Assembly (NCBI GenBank): GCA_964035545.1
Contig: OZ037767.1
Span: 1,058,680 to 1,122,679, forward strand
Source: Bugula neritina
Taxonomy: Eukaryota; Bryozoa; Gymnolaemata; Cheilostomatida; Bugulidae
Direction of reading: 5' to 3'
DNA: 64,000 bases
Shown here: piece after piece, positions 50,001 to 64,000 of the stretch
How the letters are laid out: each line of letters begins with the position of its first letter
Position numbering within the stretch: position 1 is the first letter of the stretch
Program-made: the position numbers and the translations under genes
Notes under the pieces: generated by a model
What the model saw: only the letters and a program-made list of their open reading frames with translations
Told to the model about the DNA's origin: nothing
The model's database searches: none

Positions 50001-51095
50001 CAGCAAATTTACAGAAACATGTTGCGGTTATCGTAAAATATCAAAATAGTACATATGTATACAATGTATACTCTGTATACATATGTATACACTGTATACA
50101 TATGTATACAGTGTATACATATGTATACATATGTATACACTGTATACATATGTATACAGTGTACACATATGTATACAGAGTATACATATGTATACAGAGT
50201 ATACAATGTATACATATGTATACATATGTATACATTGTATACTCTGTATACATATGTATACAGAGTATACATATGTATACAGAGTATACATTGTATACAT
50301 ATGTATACAGTGTATACTCTGTATACATATGTATACTCTGTATACATATGTATACAGAGTATACATATGTATACAGAGTATACATTGTATACATATGTAT
50401 ACAGTGTATACTCTGTATACATATGTATACACTGTATACATATGTATACATTGTATACATATGTATACTCTGTATACATATGTATACTCTGTATACATAT
50501 GTATACAGAGTATACATATGTATACAGAGTATACATTGTATACATATGTATACATATGTATACACTGTATACATATGTATACAGTGTATACATATGTATA
50601 CAGAGTATACACTGTATACATATGTATACAATGTATACTCTGTATACATATGTATACTCTGTATACATATGTATACAGAGTATACATATGTATACAGAGT
50701 ATACATTGTATACATATGTATACAGTGTATACTCTGTATACATATGTATACACTGTATACATATGTATACAGTGTATACATATGTATACACTGTATACAT
50801 ATGTATACATATGTATACAGTGTACACATATGTATACAGAGTATACATATGTATACAGAGTATACAATGTATACATATGTATACATATGTATACATTGTA
50901 TACTCTGTATACATATGTATACAGAGTATACATATGTATACAGAGTATACATTGTATATATTGTGAATGTCTTGTGACTTGCAGTGTTCTGTGACTCGTG
51001 TTGTGTGTATTGCAGATGCTCCCCTCATTGTCCGAGGTGCAGATGATGATTACGATGTGGGTGATGGACCACCCGTCAGCAAATCTCACTGCTAA
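35084..51095 (+). CDS. Two-sushi-domain single-pass membrane protein (SUSD4/SUSD6-like layout)
   Basis: Type I membrane protein, probably at the cell surface. Exons: 35084-35141, 36107-36189, 37462-37556, 38060-38165, 39181-39376, 40438-40634, 42836-42939, 48280-48449, 49523-49669, 51016-51095; phases all agree, 411 aa. A signal peptide (MPSSTGCLWPVAILLLSN) is followed by a first sushi/CCP-like module (about residues 28-93: CDIP, SCIQKG, VVCEENVW, LKC) and a second (about 97-170: CTEPKIPNGNY, LTCDEG, TTCGDDGLWVPPIPVC). The membrane segment is about 193-215, followed by RAKWRVVCRKRR. The tail contains LPSYDEALDY (252-261), a near-PPxY motif of the type that recruits WW-domain ubiquitin ligases, then a Ser-rich stretch ending in DDDYDVGDGPPVSKSHC. 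This layout resembles vertebrate SUSD4/SUSD6, but orthology cannot be proven here. Intron 7 is 5.3 kb; intron 9 holds the palindromic array. Confidence 0.85.
36765..37028. repeat. 24-bp tandem repeat with GTCAGCTGAC core, sushi gene intron 2
   Basis: About 11 copies of a 24-bp unit, GTCATACAGGTGTCAGCTGA plus CATA. Each copy holds the palindrome GTCAGCTGAC (an E-box CAGCTG), degraded to CAGTTGGC in the last copies. ORFs on both strands (VIQVSAD, DTCMTMS) are artefacts of the period of 24. Confidence 0.94.
37770..38046. repeat. 74-bp tandem repeat next to sushi gene exon 4
   Basis: Nearly four copies of a 74-bp AT-rich unit containing TTGTAAGTATATACTGTATG (copies start near 37786, 37860, 37934 and 38008). 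The array ends about 14 bp before exon 4, so it forms the 3' end of intron 3, including the region where the branch point should be. Confidence 0.93.
38690..38872. repeat. 29-bp tandem repeat in sushi gene intron 4
   Basis: About six copies of a 29-bp unit containing TTGATTACACACTACGCTGT. Confidence 0.94.
39376..39615. repeat. ATATT-rich simple sequence in sushi gene intron 5
   Basis: Imperfect TATTATATTACA repeats beginning at the exon 5 donor (AACA|gtatgt). Confidence 0.85.
39616..40437. other. Remainder of sushi gene intron 5
   Basis: AT-rich intron with nothing further recognised. Confidence 0.6.
40645..40815. repeat. TATAATATATTA simple sequence in sushi gene intron 6
   Basis: Imperfect AT repeats close to the exon 6 donor. 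A similar block occurs further into the intron at about 41660-41828. Confidence 0.85.
40816..42835. other. Remainder of sushi gene intron 6
   Basis: No coding signal. It includes the AT repeat block at 41660-41828 and a short perfect hairpin, CAACATCTAAC-TCA-GTTAGATGTTG, at 42551-42575. Confidence 0.6.
42940..48279. other. 5.3-kb intron 7 of the sushi gene
   Basis: Both strands were searched for nested exons. Only short, featureless ORFs occur (for example minus 43924-43742 and minus 47330-47136). No repeats of note. This is the largest intron in the window. Confidence 0.6.
48450..49522. other. Sushi gene intron 8
   Basis: AT-rich intron without recognisable nested features. The 72-codon ORF at 48586 lacks any known motif. 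Confidence 0.6.
50041..50957. repeat. Palindromic satellite-like array in sushi gene intron 9
   Basis: About 0.9 kb built from the 16-bp perfect palindrome GTATACATATGTATAC, joined by AG, AC, AA, CT and similar linkers in an 18-bp rhythm, with shorter GTATAC-only links. Because the unit is its own reverse complement, both strands are nearly alike, and five ORFs of 291-365 codons (YVYSVYICI-type repeats) arise on both strands; these are not genes. A segment of about 140 bp (50156-50295) recurs almost identically at 50817-50957, sharing the rare variant GTGTACACA, which shows internal block duplication. The array ends about 60 bp before exon 10. Confidence 0.96.
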
Positions 51096-54000
51096 CAGAT
51101 CTGAGCCTATAATATATTCCAGCACATTCTACAATCTTGTGTATAAAATGACTTGACAGGACAATAACTACACTATACATCATACCCACTGCTTATTTTA
51201 TACGCATATATGTGTCTAGCACACCAGTGTATTCTAACCATTGTGTAATGTCGTGATACCAACTCATTCTGCTTGCCACTCCGTGTTGAACAATATGCTG
51301 TCATAATTTTGATAATCAGCAGACTCACAATTTTATAAAGTGTTCTCTTTTAAAATAGCAGAATTTCATGCATATTAAGTCTTATAGATGCTATATTTTT
51401 ATGTGACACAAATGGTTAGTATACCAGTAACCCATAGGGATATTTAGCATAACAATAGCAAAACTTGTTCTTTATGTCTTAAATACTTGATAAGTTACAT
51501 GTACAATTGTATATACAGATTATAATATGTTATAGTTTTGAAAATTATTTTTAAGTACATTGTGTATAACTTTGTGTTTTATATTCATATTTTATATTAA
51601 AGATGTTGTGTCTATCCAATGTGATTTCCCACCTCTTCTTCCAGTTTATTTAATCTATTTTTAACTCCCAGTCTTTGCAATCACCATCATTTATGTATTT
51701 TTACACTTCCTGTTTGTAAATATTGTATTTAATTTAATACAAATATCTCAAATAATACATAAATATGGCATTCATAGCATAGTTATTTGAATAGAATTGT
51801 TTTTTTATATTATTTTTACTACCAAAAGTAGTTAAAGTATTTGAAGCTGTAAAGATATTGCAGAATGTCAATTATATTTGGGGTTGTGATTGTTATATTG
51901 TACAAATAAACTGAAAAAGTATACTCACTGTTGGAATCTAATAATCTAAATTTTAATGCGGATCATTAGCATGACAGTACTACAGTCAATTTGGGCGTCT
52001 AATTTGACCTTTACACAAGGCTAGGGTGATCGGACAAAAGTAGTAAATATTTATGTCAAGTTGCTTCACAATGATAGCTAAATCAGTGCCGTTAAATCAT
52101 CGTAGCTGCTGCAATAACTGAGAGACTGTTGGATGCTCCTGTTACTTATTTATGAAAACTGCTGGACTAGCTGTTGTAGTGTAGGAGGAGGGATAAGTTA
52201 ACAGCACGTGACTGTAGGCTCTGGCATCAACTTAAGTCTTGATAATAGCTTTTCCAAATGAAAACATTGAATCACTTGTTTATAAAAAGGCTTCTCATAA
52301 ATATATTTGTGTCTTCTATACATAAATTGGTAGGGCTCAATGACAAATCTATCAAAGTATACAACTGAGCACTTCTATAAATACATTACCTTTGGCTTCA
52401 AGCAAATAAACCTCCTCAAATTTTGATGTTTGGCCAAAACCTGTAAATTATAAAGTAGATGTGTGAGGGTGTTCTGGAGGAAAAGCATGAATCTTAATAT
52501 GCTTATTATGTTGACTAGATTTCACAAGTTGAACAGCTACTTCCCTTGTGAATGTTGTTTCATTCAACCTTGGCAAATCGACCTTGCTCTTTCACATTGT
52601 CTTGGCACTTGCGGCCCTACTTACATCTGTAAAACATGTTTTACATTCAATCTGAATATTTAATTACTTTCAAGTATTTTTAGAAGATATATTATGTAAT
52701 GCATCACTAGTCCTGCCAGTTTGCATGACTCAGGCGTTGTGGAACACCTTGTAGGTGTGGGTTTTGCTGTTTTCAGTTTACTCAAAAGCAACTTGTGCAC
52801 GGACTGTAATAAATTATCTGGTCTACCTGGCCTGGTGGAGTGTAATTCATTAAAAACACCTATTCTGTATTTATGGGTGCCATCTTGTTAAATCACTGCC
52901 GTTTTCCAGCTGCGTCATCAGCAACATCACTGCAATGTAATATAACAACATTTTTCTCAACACCGTTTCTTCTGATACAATGTGTATAAATATTTCTCTC
53001 ATGAAAACTAAACGTATACTCAGTAATCCCCTTTGCAGTGTAGTATTATCTCTCCTTGTTACAATTTACAACCACATAATTTCTGTTTAATTGATACATG
53101 AATCTCAAGAAATTCTGTCTATTTTTTTCACTTTTCATGCATTTGCTCATTATAATATAATGTTCTCTAAGTTAACTTCATTGTAGCCACTAGTCCATTA
53201 ATTAAAGATGTAACATGTATTATGACTGTGCTCATTAAAGTAGTAAACTATTTTATTTTCCAATATTTTCATCTCTGCTCGTATCCTAATCATCTCCGCA
53301 TGCATATCCTAATTAGTATTCAGGTTGCTTTATCTAGCACGCTTTTTTCTTGATGCAAAGCTGGCAAACAGTTCTAAAACGTGCAAATATTAGGCTTCAA
53401 TAAACTGAGATTATTACATAAATGTCAATGTATTATTATATTATAATACTATTACTACATTATCTACAGTAAGTGGTTTAGAACTAAGACAGTGATTTGA
53501 TTTTGCTGACTTGAGCAGCGTGCGTCAGCACGGGTTAGGACGTGAAAGTTCGTCCTTGACCAGAATGCAACAGAAACTTGTAATCAGACCAAAGTTTTTG
53601 GCAAGTTTTCATGTTGGGTCAGAAAGCGGTATGCTTTAGTGTTGAAGTGTAAAGACAGATCTTGCACGGCATTCAAATTCGTTCTTGAGAAATACTGGCT
53701 CAGGGTTGTTTTAAATTATAATGAATGCAGAGTATTACATCTCAAACATCTACTCATCTGTCCAAAGTGATGGATGCGTGTATTTCGTTAATTTAATCAT
53801 TTCCAAAGCTGCCGTTTGTTGTGTTTACTTTTGATTGTCAGACAAAAACTTGATAAAATCTGGAAAATTATGTTTCCTTTAAATTTTGTGTTATGATACT
53901 AAGAACACAATATTTCTACTCAGATTTTTTGCTCCGATTCATTACATTCTGTAGCACAGGCCAGAGCCCACCTGCTGTTCAGAACTCTATATAAAACTAT

Positions 54001-55194
54001 ATATGAAAATATAGAATTGAAAAGTTATTAGACAAACATTTTCATACTCATCCGCAAAAACCGGCATTTAGAGACTTTTAATGAAAGCGGCAATGCCGTG
54101 AGTTGCCTTTAGTGAGGAAGGTCATTTCTATATAGATCAGACGCGTGTGAGAGAGAATCTTTAAAACAACTCTCATCCATCCTTTACAAAGGTCTGGAAA
54201 TCATATCCATTATAAAGCTGGTGACCAGTCACAACACAAGATACTGTATAGAACCTATCAGAGGTCTGCCAAAAAGTTAAAGTATATTTTGCTGTTTCAG
54301 TGACGAAGTTTTAATTAATGTCCTGAAGATGATTCAAAGAAGGAAAATAGTTGCTCAAAGAGTTGATGCTCTTCCAATAGAATACTTAGCGTACCCATAA
54401 TGTCATTTAGAGATGACAGCTACGCAACTTGAGTAAATCTTGTAATGCATTTCTCGCAGTCATTGAGAAATCTAAGCAGCTAAGTTGGTAAAGGTTACAA
54501 TGAACATGCAAGGTCGTCCCATCATATAATCGTTAGTTTGACTGACTGACTCAGACTCAAAGTGGGTGTGTGTAGAGTTGCCATTCACAGTGAAACCCCG
54601 ATTTCCGTTTTCAGGATTGTAACTTTTGATACTTTGGCTGGTGGCCAAATTTAAAGTTCACACATCCTTTTCAAATGTTTTTGAGTAAAACAATTAAGTC
54701 TTTCTGAAGTTGCAACACCAATGTGATTTATTGCATGTTGACAAACAATCACATAGTTTTTCACTTAGATTTTAAATCATTATATTTAGGACAAGACAAA
54801 CATAGATAAAAAAATAAATTACAAGAACAAAATTTAAGCTAACTTAGAAATCTTTCATTTGAATCTGAAAACATTATTACAGGCTTTTTTAAAATAAATA
54901 TATGATACAACTGGACGGACCTATTATAACCACTATAAACTTTTTGGCGTTATCACAGAAGAAATTAATCCACAATTTATAAGTCATCTATGAATGGCCT
55001 ATTACACAAGTATAGTATCATCTTTTAGAGGTTATTTATATGCACATGTATTCTATCAGTATATCTGTGTGCTATATTCTATCAGTATATCTTTGTGCTA
55101 TTCTGCTATTCCTCCTTCACTTGATTATCAATTAGATTGTCCATTGTGGTCTTTACTATATGCAACCACTCAAAATCTCGACAGCTTTCCGCCT
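51096..55194. other. Sushi gene 3' UTR and intergenic DNA
   Basis: A polyadenylation signal for the sushi gene lies at 51905. From about 52000 to 55190 I recognise no gene or element on either strand. The 66-codon ORF at 52463 has several Cys but no known fold. The 3' UTR of the minus-strand hormone gene should lie at the right end. Confidence 0.5.
51905..51910 (+). terminator. Polyadenylation signal candidate for the sushi-domain gene
   Basis: AATAAA about 810 bases after the stop, followed by a change in sequence character. Confidence 0.45.
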
Positions 55195-56320
55195 CTACAA
55201 GGGATTAGACTGAGCGCTGCACGGCAGGCATTCACATCCGCTAGCAGAAGGCAGTGTCTTTTCTACTCTTCGCCCTCCTTCACAGAGCAGGGTGGCCACC
55301 ACCTGCAATAATAAATTAAAACTTAAACTGAGAGCTAGGCTATTTATACTCTTTCAACGAGTATGTTACCTTGTAAATTGACTTTAAAGAAAATTTGGAT
55401 TTCATGGATATCTCTAAATTCTTATCATTTTTCCATTTATACTCTGTTGAATAATTTCCTCATGAATTAATTTAATATATCAAAAAATCTTTTGTAAAAC
55501 GTAATAATGATGAGTTAGCAACATTTAATTGTGTCACATTTTGTGTTTCAAAGTACTAATGAATTCGTTTGTTGTTTTACCAAGCAAATGTTTGTTACAC
55601 TTGGAAATTTGAAACTATATAATGTATAAAATATAGATTACAGTAAAAAAATTATTCAACAATCTTAAAAGCCTTAGAAGTTGAGAGAAGCCGGAAAAGC
55701 CGAGAGATGCCAAGAGATACTTACGTTGTGGGTGGTTGTTATGCTGCAGCAGGTACTTTGAGTATAGAAGACCTGTCCAGGAAACAGCTGATTTAGAGGT
55801 GCTACAATCGGTAAGGAGAAAGAGGCGCAGTAACCACGGCAACCATTTATTGACACGTTTACAGGTGCACAGCCCTCCTCGTAGACTATCTGCTTCATTC
55901 CTATAAACAAACAAAAACAAGCAATTACACATTGGTGTTTTAAAACAAATGACAAACTAGTTTTATAGTTATTCTAAAGTTTATGCTTTATTTGGTCTCT
56001 GGTTAATAACTTAAGTATAGGAGTTGGATTTGCTTTTGAAAAGATCATTGCTAATCTTAGCTACACCAAGAGGTTTGATGTTCTATAGCAAGTAATAAAT
56101 CTTGCATTCCTTTTATTATAATTAATGTGACAAAATAAGCTTGATATAAAACCTTTTTGTCAACTTTCCTCAACAACAACTAAAAATAATTAGGTTTAAG
56201 TATCTCATATTTTCTCTGCATATCTCTTGACTCACCAACTAATGCACAAGTTGTGGTGGCGTGGGTGTGGTTTGGTAGAATTAGTAATATTCCAATAAGT
56301 AAGAGTCTATTTATTGCCAT
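55195..56320 (-). CDS. GPA2: Glycoprotein hormone alpha-2 subunit (GPA2, thyrostimulin alpha)
   Basis: GPA2 is a secreted cystine-knot subunit that pairs with GPB5 and acts through an LGR-type glycoprotein-hormone receptor. Three exons, 56320-56236, 55900-55725 and 55302-55195 (phases 1 and 0), give 122 aa, normal for the family. A signal peptide (MAINRLLLIGILLILPNHTH) precedes ten cysteines in the family spacing: C25, C39, C49, C53, the pair C79-C80, C94, C110, C112 and C115. The knot motifs are CRGYC (CxGxC, 49-53) and CEC (CxC, 110-112); STCCSI parallels the human SQCCTI. One N-glycosylation site, NVS at 43, is in the expected loop. The ATG at 56320 is chosen because the signal peptide starts there; the frame stays open for 108 codons upstream, but that part looks like an untranslated leader. 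No GPB5 was found in the window. The three short exons hide it from simple ORF searches. Confidence 0.93.
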
Positions 56321-58882
56321 TTTAGAGGTTGATGGAGCGACTCGATGTCTTTGTTTGATCTGAGAATGAGTTTGTGTTGTCCAACACATGTTTCTCCCAC
56401 TGTATAAGCAATCCATTGAAACGTTAAGCACTTTGTGATGTTCTTGTATGTCCCACGAGCTATTTAAATGCTTGGCGAAACTAATTGACATGTTAAGTTG
56501 CTTGGTAGGCGGAGCTTGAAGGTTACCATGGAGACAGCGAGTAACAGGTTTTATCATGTATTGATTACAAAGCGAAGAGTAAAAGCATATATAGAAATTG
56601 GAAGCCGCTTTGCTGTGTGCAGTGGAAGAAATAAAATAATGCATTTAATTTAGTGAGTTTTGTCTCAAGATATGCGCTTGGATCTTTCATGGCATGTTTT
56701 TCACTGGCTTTGCTGTACTTTTAACCACCTGTATCACATATAACCACAAAACCTAGCTGCTCTCCAACAAAATCTGCAGCTTTATTAGATTTAACTTGAG
56801 TTTATAAATACTATTTTAGAAATACTGGAACAGAGTTCCAAGTTTTGTCACCAACTACTGTATACTCACATGTTCACAGATCTATGTTGTTATAAACTGA
56901 TATACTCTATAATATATAAGAGCTAGTACATTATAGCACTCATTAGTGTACTATATATAAAGTAGTCCAGTTTATAGCTTGGGAGATCAGACAATATATC
57001 TTTTTATACTGACATAACTTATAATGTGCTGTGATATTATAGTAAATACTTTAAATGTTTGGCAGTTTGATGTATTAACCTTAAGTTTATCATAAAACTT
57101 ATATTACTAGAAACATATTATATCATAAAGATATTTACATCATCAAATATATTATATCAAAAACAAATTTTATATTGTATAAGAATTATTACATATACTG
57201 TAACGTACTAATGGTATATATGACAGTAATATATATGTGCGTACGTAATGTGTGATAGATATATATTTCAGTATATGTATTACGTATAGTATAATGGATA
57301 TATTACAGCATATGTGCTATGTGTCGTATGGTATATTATGTTATTGCGCAATCTTCATACCAGGACAAAGCCAAGGGCAAATTAATCAACACGAGGAGCT
57401 CTCCGTGAGATGTTAGTCTGTCTAATTGATTTAAATCAATTCCAAACAATAGGATTAACTCCAGTTAATCAAATGCTAGCCACCAAACAGATGTAAATAA
57501 AATAGAAACTTTGCACCCAGAAAAAATATTTCATTTAACAAAGGAGAGCAGCTTAAGACACAGTATATTATGAAACAATGTCAATAAAAGACTAAAGTAA
57601 CTTAGCAGTATTATGTCCTTTACTGCTTCATTATTTGTTGCATATTGAATGATAGATTACCTGTCCCTTGCTGAAGAAACTGTGAAACTAAACAATGCAA
57701 TATCGTAATGTCATCTTGACTTAATCTCTACTCAGACAACTATATATGATTTTAGCAAATTTTATTATATTTGCACCAAATTGCCGGTAAAATTATCGTA
57801 GCTATGCATTGCTGTTATCAGTAGATATAAGAGTCCTCCTACCAAACAGAATTCCAAGGCTCATGCAATAATTTTTTCTGCGATGATCAATTTTATGCTT
57901 ACAGTTACATTACTTACATATTTTGAGTTATTTTGCTGTAAATTTCCATGATAGATTAAATGATTTAACTTTGATAGGAACATCTGTCTGCTTTATTTTT
58001 AAAAAGCCTGAAAGCTAAATATTATAATATCTGTCTGCAAATAAACATTAGCCTCTGTAGCTGTCTGTATTTTTCATATGTAACTCAGGCCAACTTTTGA
58101 GATTTTGCTATAGAATTACTCATCTATTTCTAATAGCCAATGAATTAGCTTGAAATTGCTTATAAGCATCTTTTTTTTAAAAATATAGGTAGACAAGTTG
58201 TGAGCTGTTAAATAAAATAAACTTGGTTTTATAAATAATTATTTCGAGTGGCAATGCACTGCTAGATATGTGATCATTTTAATTTGTTAAAAATATAATA
58301 TTGTGTTACCAGATGAGTCGGAAGACAGAATATTAATAAATGTAAAACTATACAGAAATGAATAAGTGAGCGCACAAAGTCATACAAGGTTAAATTTAAT
58401 AGTTATGTATTTACCATTTTCATGTCAATAAAAAATAATATATTTCCAAGCTTTTCTTAAACCTCAACACATAATACTGCAGTTATACCCTAAACTGTTG
58501 AAACCTGGCACTAGAAGCACTATCAATTATACAAGAGTGAGGAAAGACAAATCCTAAAATGTGAGTTTTATGAAAGATCACTACTCTACAGATGAATTTT
58601 GTTGACAAAATATTGTATTTCTAGAAATTAGACTGCAAGCTTATAGTTTGATAAATTTATTCGAAATTTTGTTGATCACATCTTGCAATAAAAAAAACTT
58701 GACCAAGGACTTCAGTTTAACAGTAGCAGACAGCTAAAATAGCAACATGTAGTCTAACAACCCAAAACTCATTTCTCTGAAACATGGCACACACACTTCA
58801 TTGATGGTAAAACAACACACTTCACTGAAAGATTCAATGCTAGCAGTAGAATACTACTTTATCTAAGGTAGCCAATAAAATG
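56321..58882. other. Region between GPA2 and the LRR membrane protein gene
   Basis: Contains the GPA2 5' UTR and promoter (next to 56320) and the LRR gene 3' UTR (next to 58882). No other gene or notable repeat was seen; 56900-57350 is rich in short ATATAT/TACGTA motifs. Confidence 0.5.
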
Positions 58883-63316
<4,434 letters not shown>

Positions 63317-64000
63317 GCTTAGAGTAATCTTCTCAACATATTCATAGTACCTCTAGTCTTTTTCTACATAATTCTTAAGTTTCAATTTACTAAAAAATTC
63401 AACAATTAAATCTTTGCATTGTTTAAAATACTTCAAAATGCATATTAATTAATATAATAGTACTAGTAGCTTGATAAATAATGTAATAATTTATTAAAAT
63501 GCACGCCTATGAATAATTGTAAGTGTAACTTACACAGTGTAAGTTACACTTACACAGTGTAACTTACAGGCCTAGTTTATACTGGGGTCTGGATTATAAT
63601 GACTGGACAACATTTATGAAACCGGTTTTCACTTGTTTAGCAGTAAAAATGGCCACTTATTTATTTTAAACTTTAGAAATAAAATTTAGAACATAAACTA
63701 ATAATAAATACAATAACTATGTTATCATTTGAACCAATACTCATGTATTAAAAGAGCTGATAACTCCGGATTTGAATTATTATACTTCTGCTTTATTCAA
63801 ATACTATGGTTTACCAGCTCTTCATTATCTTTTCTCTCTTTTTAAAAATTTATGATACACCGAATTTGATGTAAAAGATTAACATTTGCTCCCGTAACTC
63901 ACTGCAAAGCTCTCTATTTTTAAAGGTGACATGGCAGCAATACTTCACACATAGATGATCAGGTAAACTCTTTTATGATAATTTATATTTTTGAAATGCA
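63317..64000. other. Upstream region of the LRR gene
   Basis: Presumed 5' UTR and promoter of the LRR gene, with the palindrome at 63518-63570. No exon was recognised up to the right edge. Confidence 0.5.
63518..63570. repeat. 37-bp perfect palindrome with an overlapping second hairpin
   Basis: Arms of 18 bases (TGTAAGTGTAACTTACAC at 63518-63535 and its exact complement at 63537-63554) surround one A. The right arm can instead pair with the following GTGTAACTTAC, so two competing hairpins overlap. It lies about 200 bp upstream of the LRR gene ATG. Confidence 0.88.

Noticed and set aside
50009..51125. Long ORFs (291-365 codons) on both strands
   Set aside because: They are translations of a palindromic tandem array with an 18-bp rhythm and have only YVYIC/HMYT-type repeats. 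They lie inside an intron of a well-supported gene.

Overview
The window is a piece of a bilaterian animal nuclear genome. Its genes are split into many short exons with GT-AG introns, read in the standard code. The DNA is AT-rich and poor in CpG, full of mini- and microsatellites, and one gene encodes a bilaterian-type glycoprotein hormone alpha-2 subunit. A marine invertebrate, perhaps a lophotrochozoan, is my guess; nothing in the sequence fixes the phylum. All gene models were built by hand from splice sites and reading phase. Every exon junction given keeps the frame open, but no transcript data were available.

Layout: a MITE-like element (31-828); the 5' part of RFT1 on the minus strand (965-2164, running off the left edge); CFAP36 divergently on the plus strand (3064-7724, 11 exons); two related, unrecognised small single-pass membrane proteins on the plus strand (9784-10590 and 13169-15987); a CTR-family copper transporter with a long cytoplasmic tail on the minus strand (17552-20387, one GC-AG intron); a probable LINE remnant (21957-22274); RABL3 (24001-25766); HYLS1 (26953-30816, 9 exons); a two-sushi-domain membrane protein (35084-51095, 10 exons); glycoprotein hormone alpha-2 on the minus strand (55195-56320, 3 exons); and a leucine-rich-repeat membrane protein on the minus strand (58883-63316, 7 exons).

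CFAP36 and HYLS1 are cilium/centriole genes and RABL3 is a small GTPase between them. RFT1 acts in N-glycosylation in the ER. The hormone subunit and the sushi and LRR proteins are secreted or surface molecules. No operon-like logic is expected here; neighbours share at most promoters (RFT1/CFAP36 are head to head).

Much of the remaining DNA is tandem repeat. The most striking is a 0.9-kb array in the last intron of the sushi gene, built from self-complementary units so that both strands read alike and long false ORFs appear in several frames. Several minisatellites begin or end exactly at exon borders. The best candidates for something undescribed are the duplicated Cys-Cys-Cys micro-membrane proteins, the palindromic array, and the extended copper transporter with a GC-AG intron whose retention would swap its tail.
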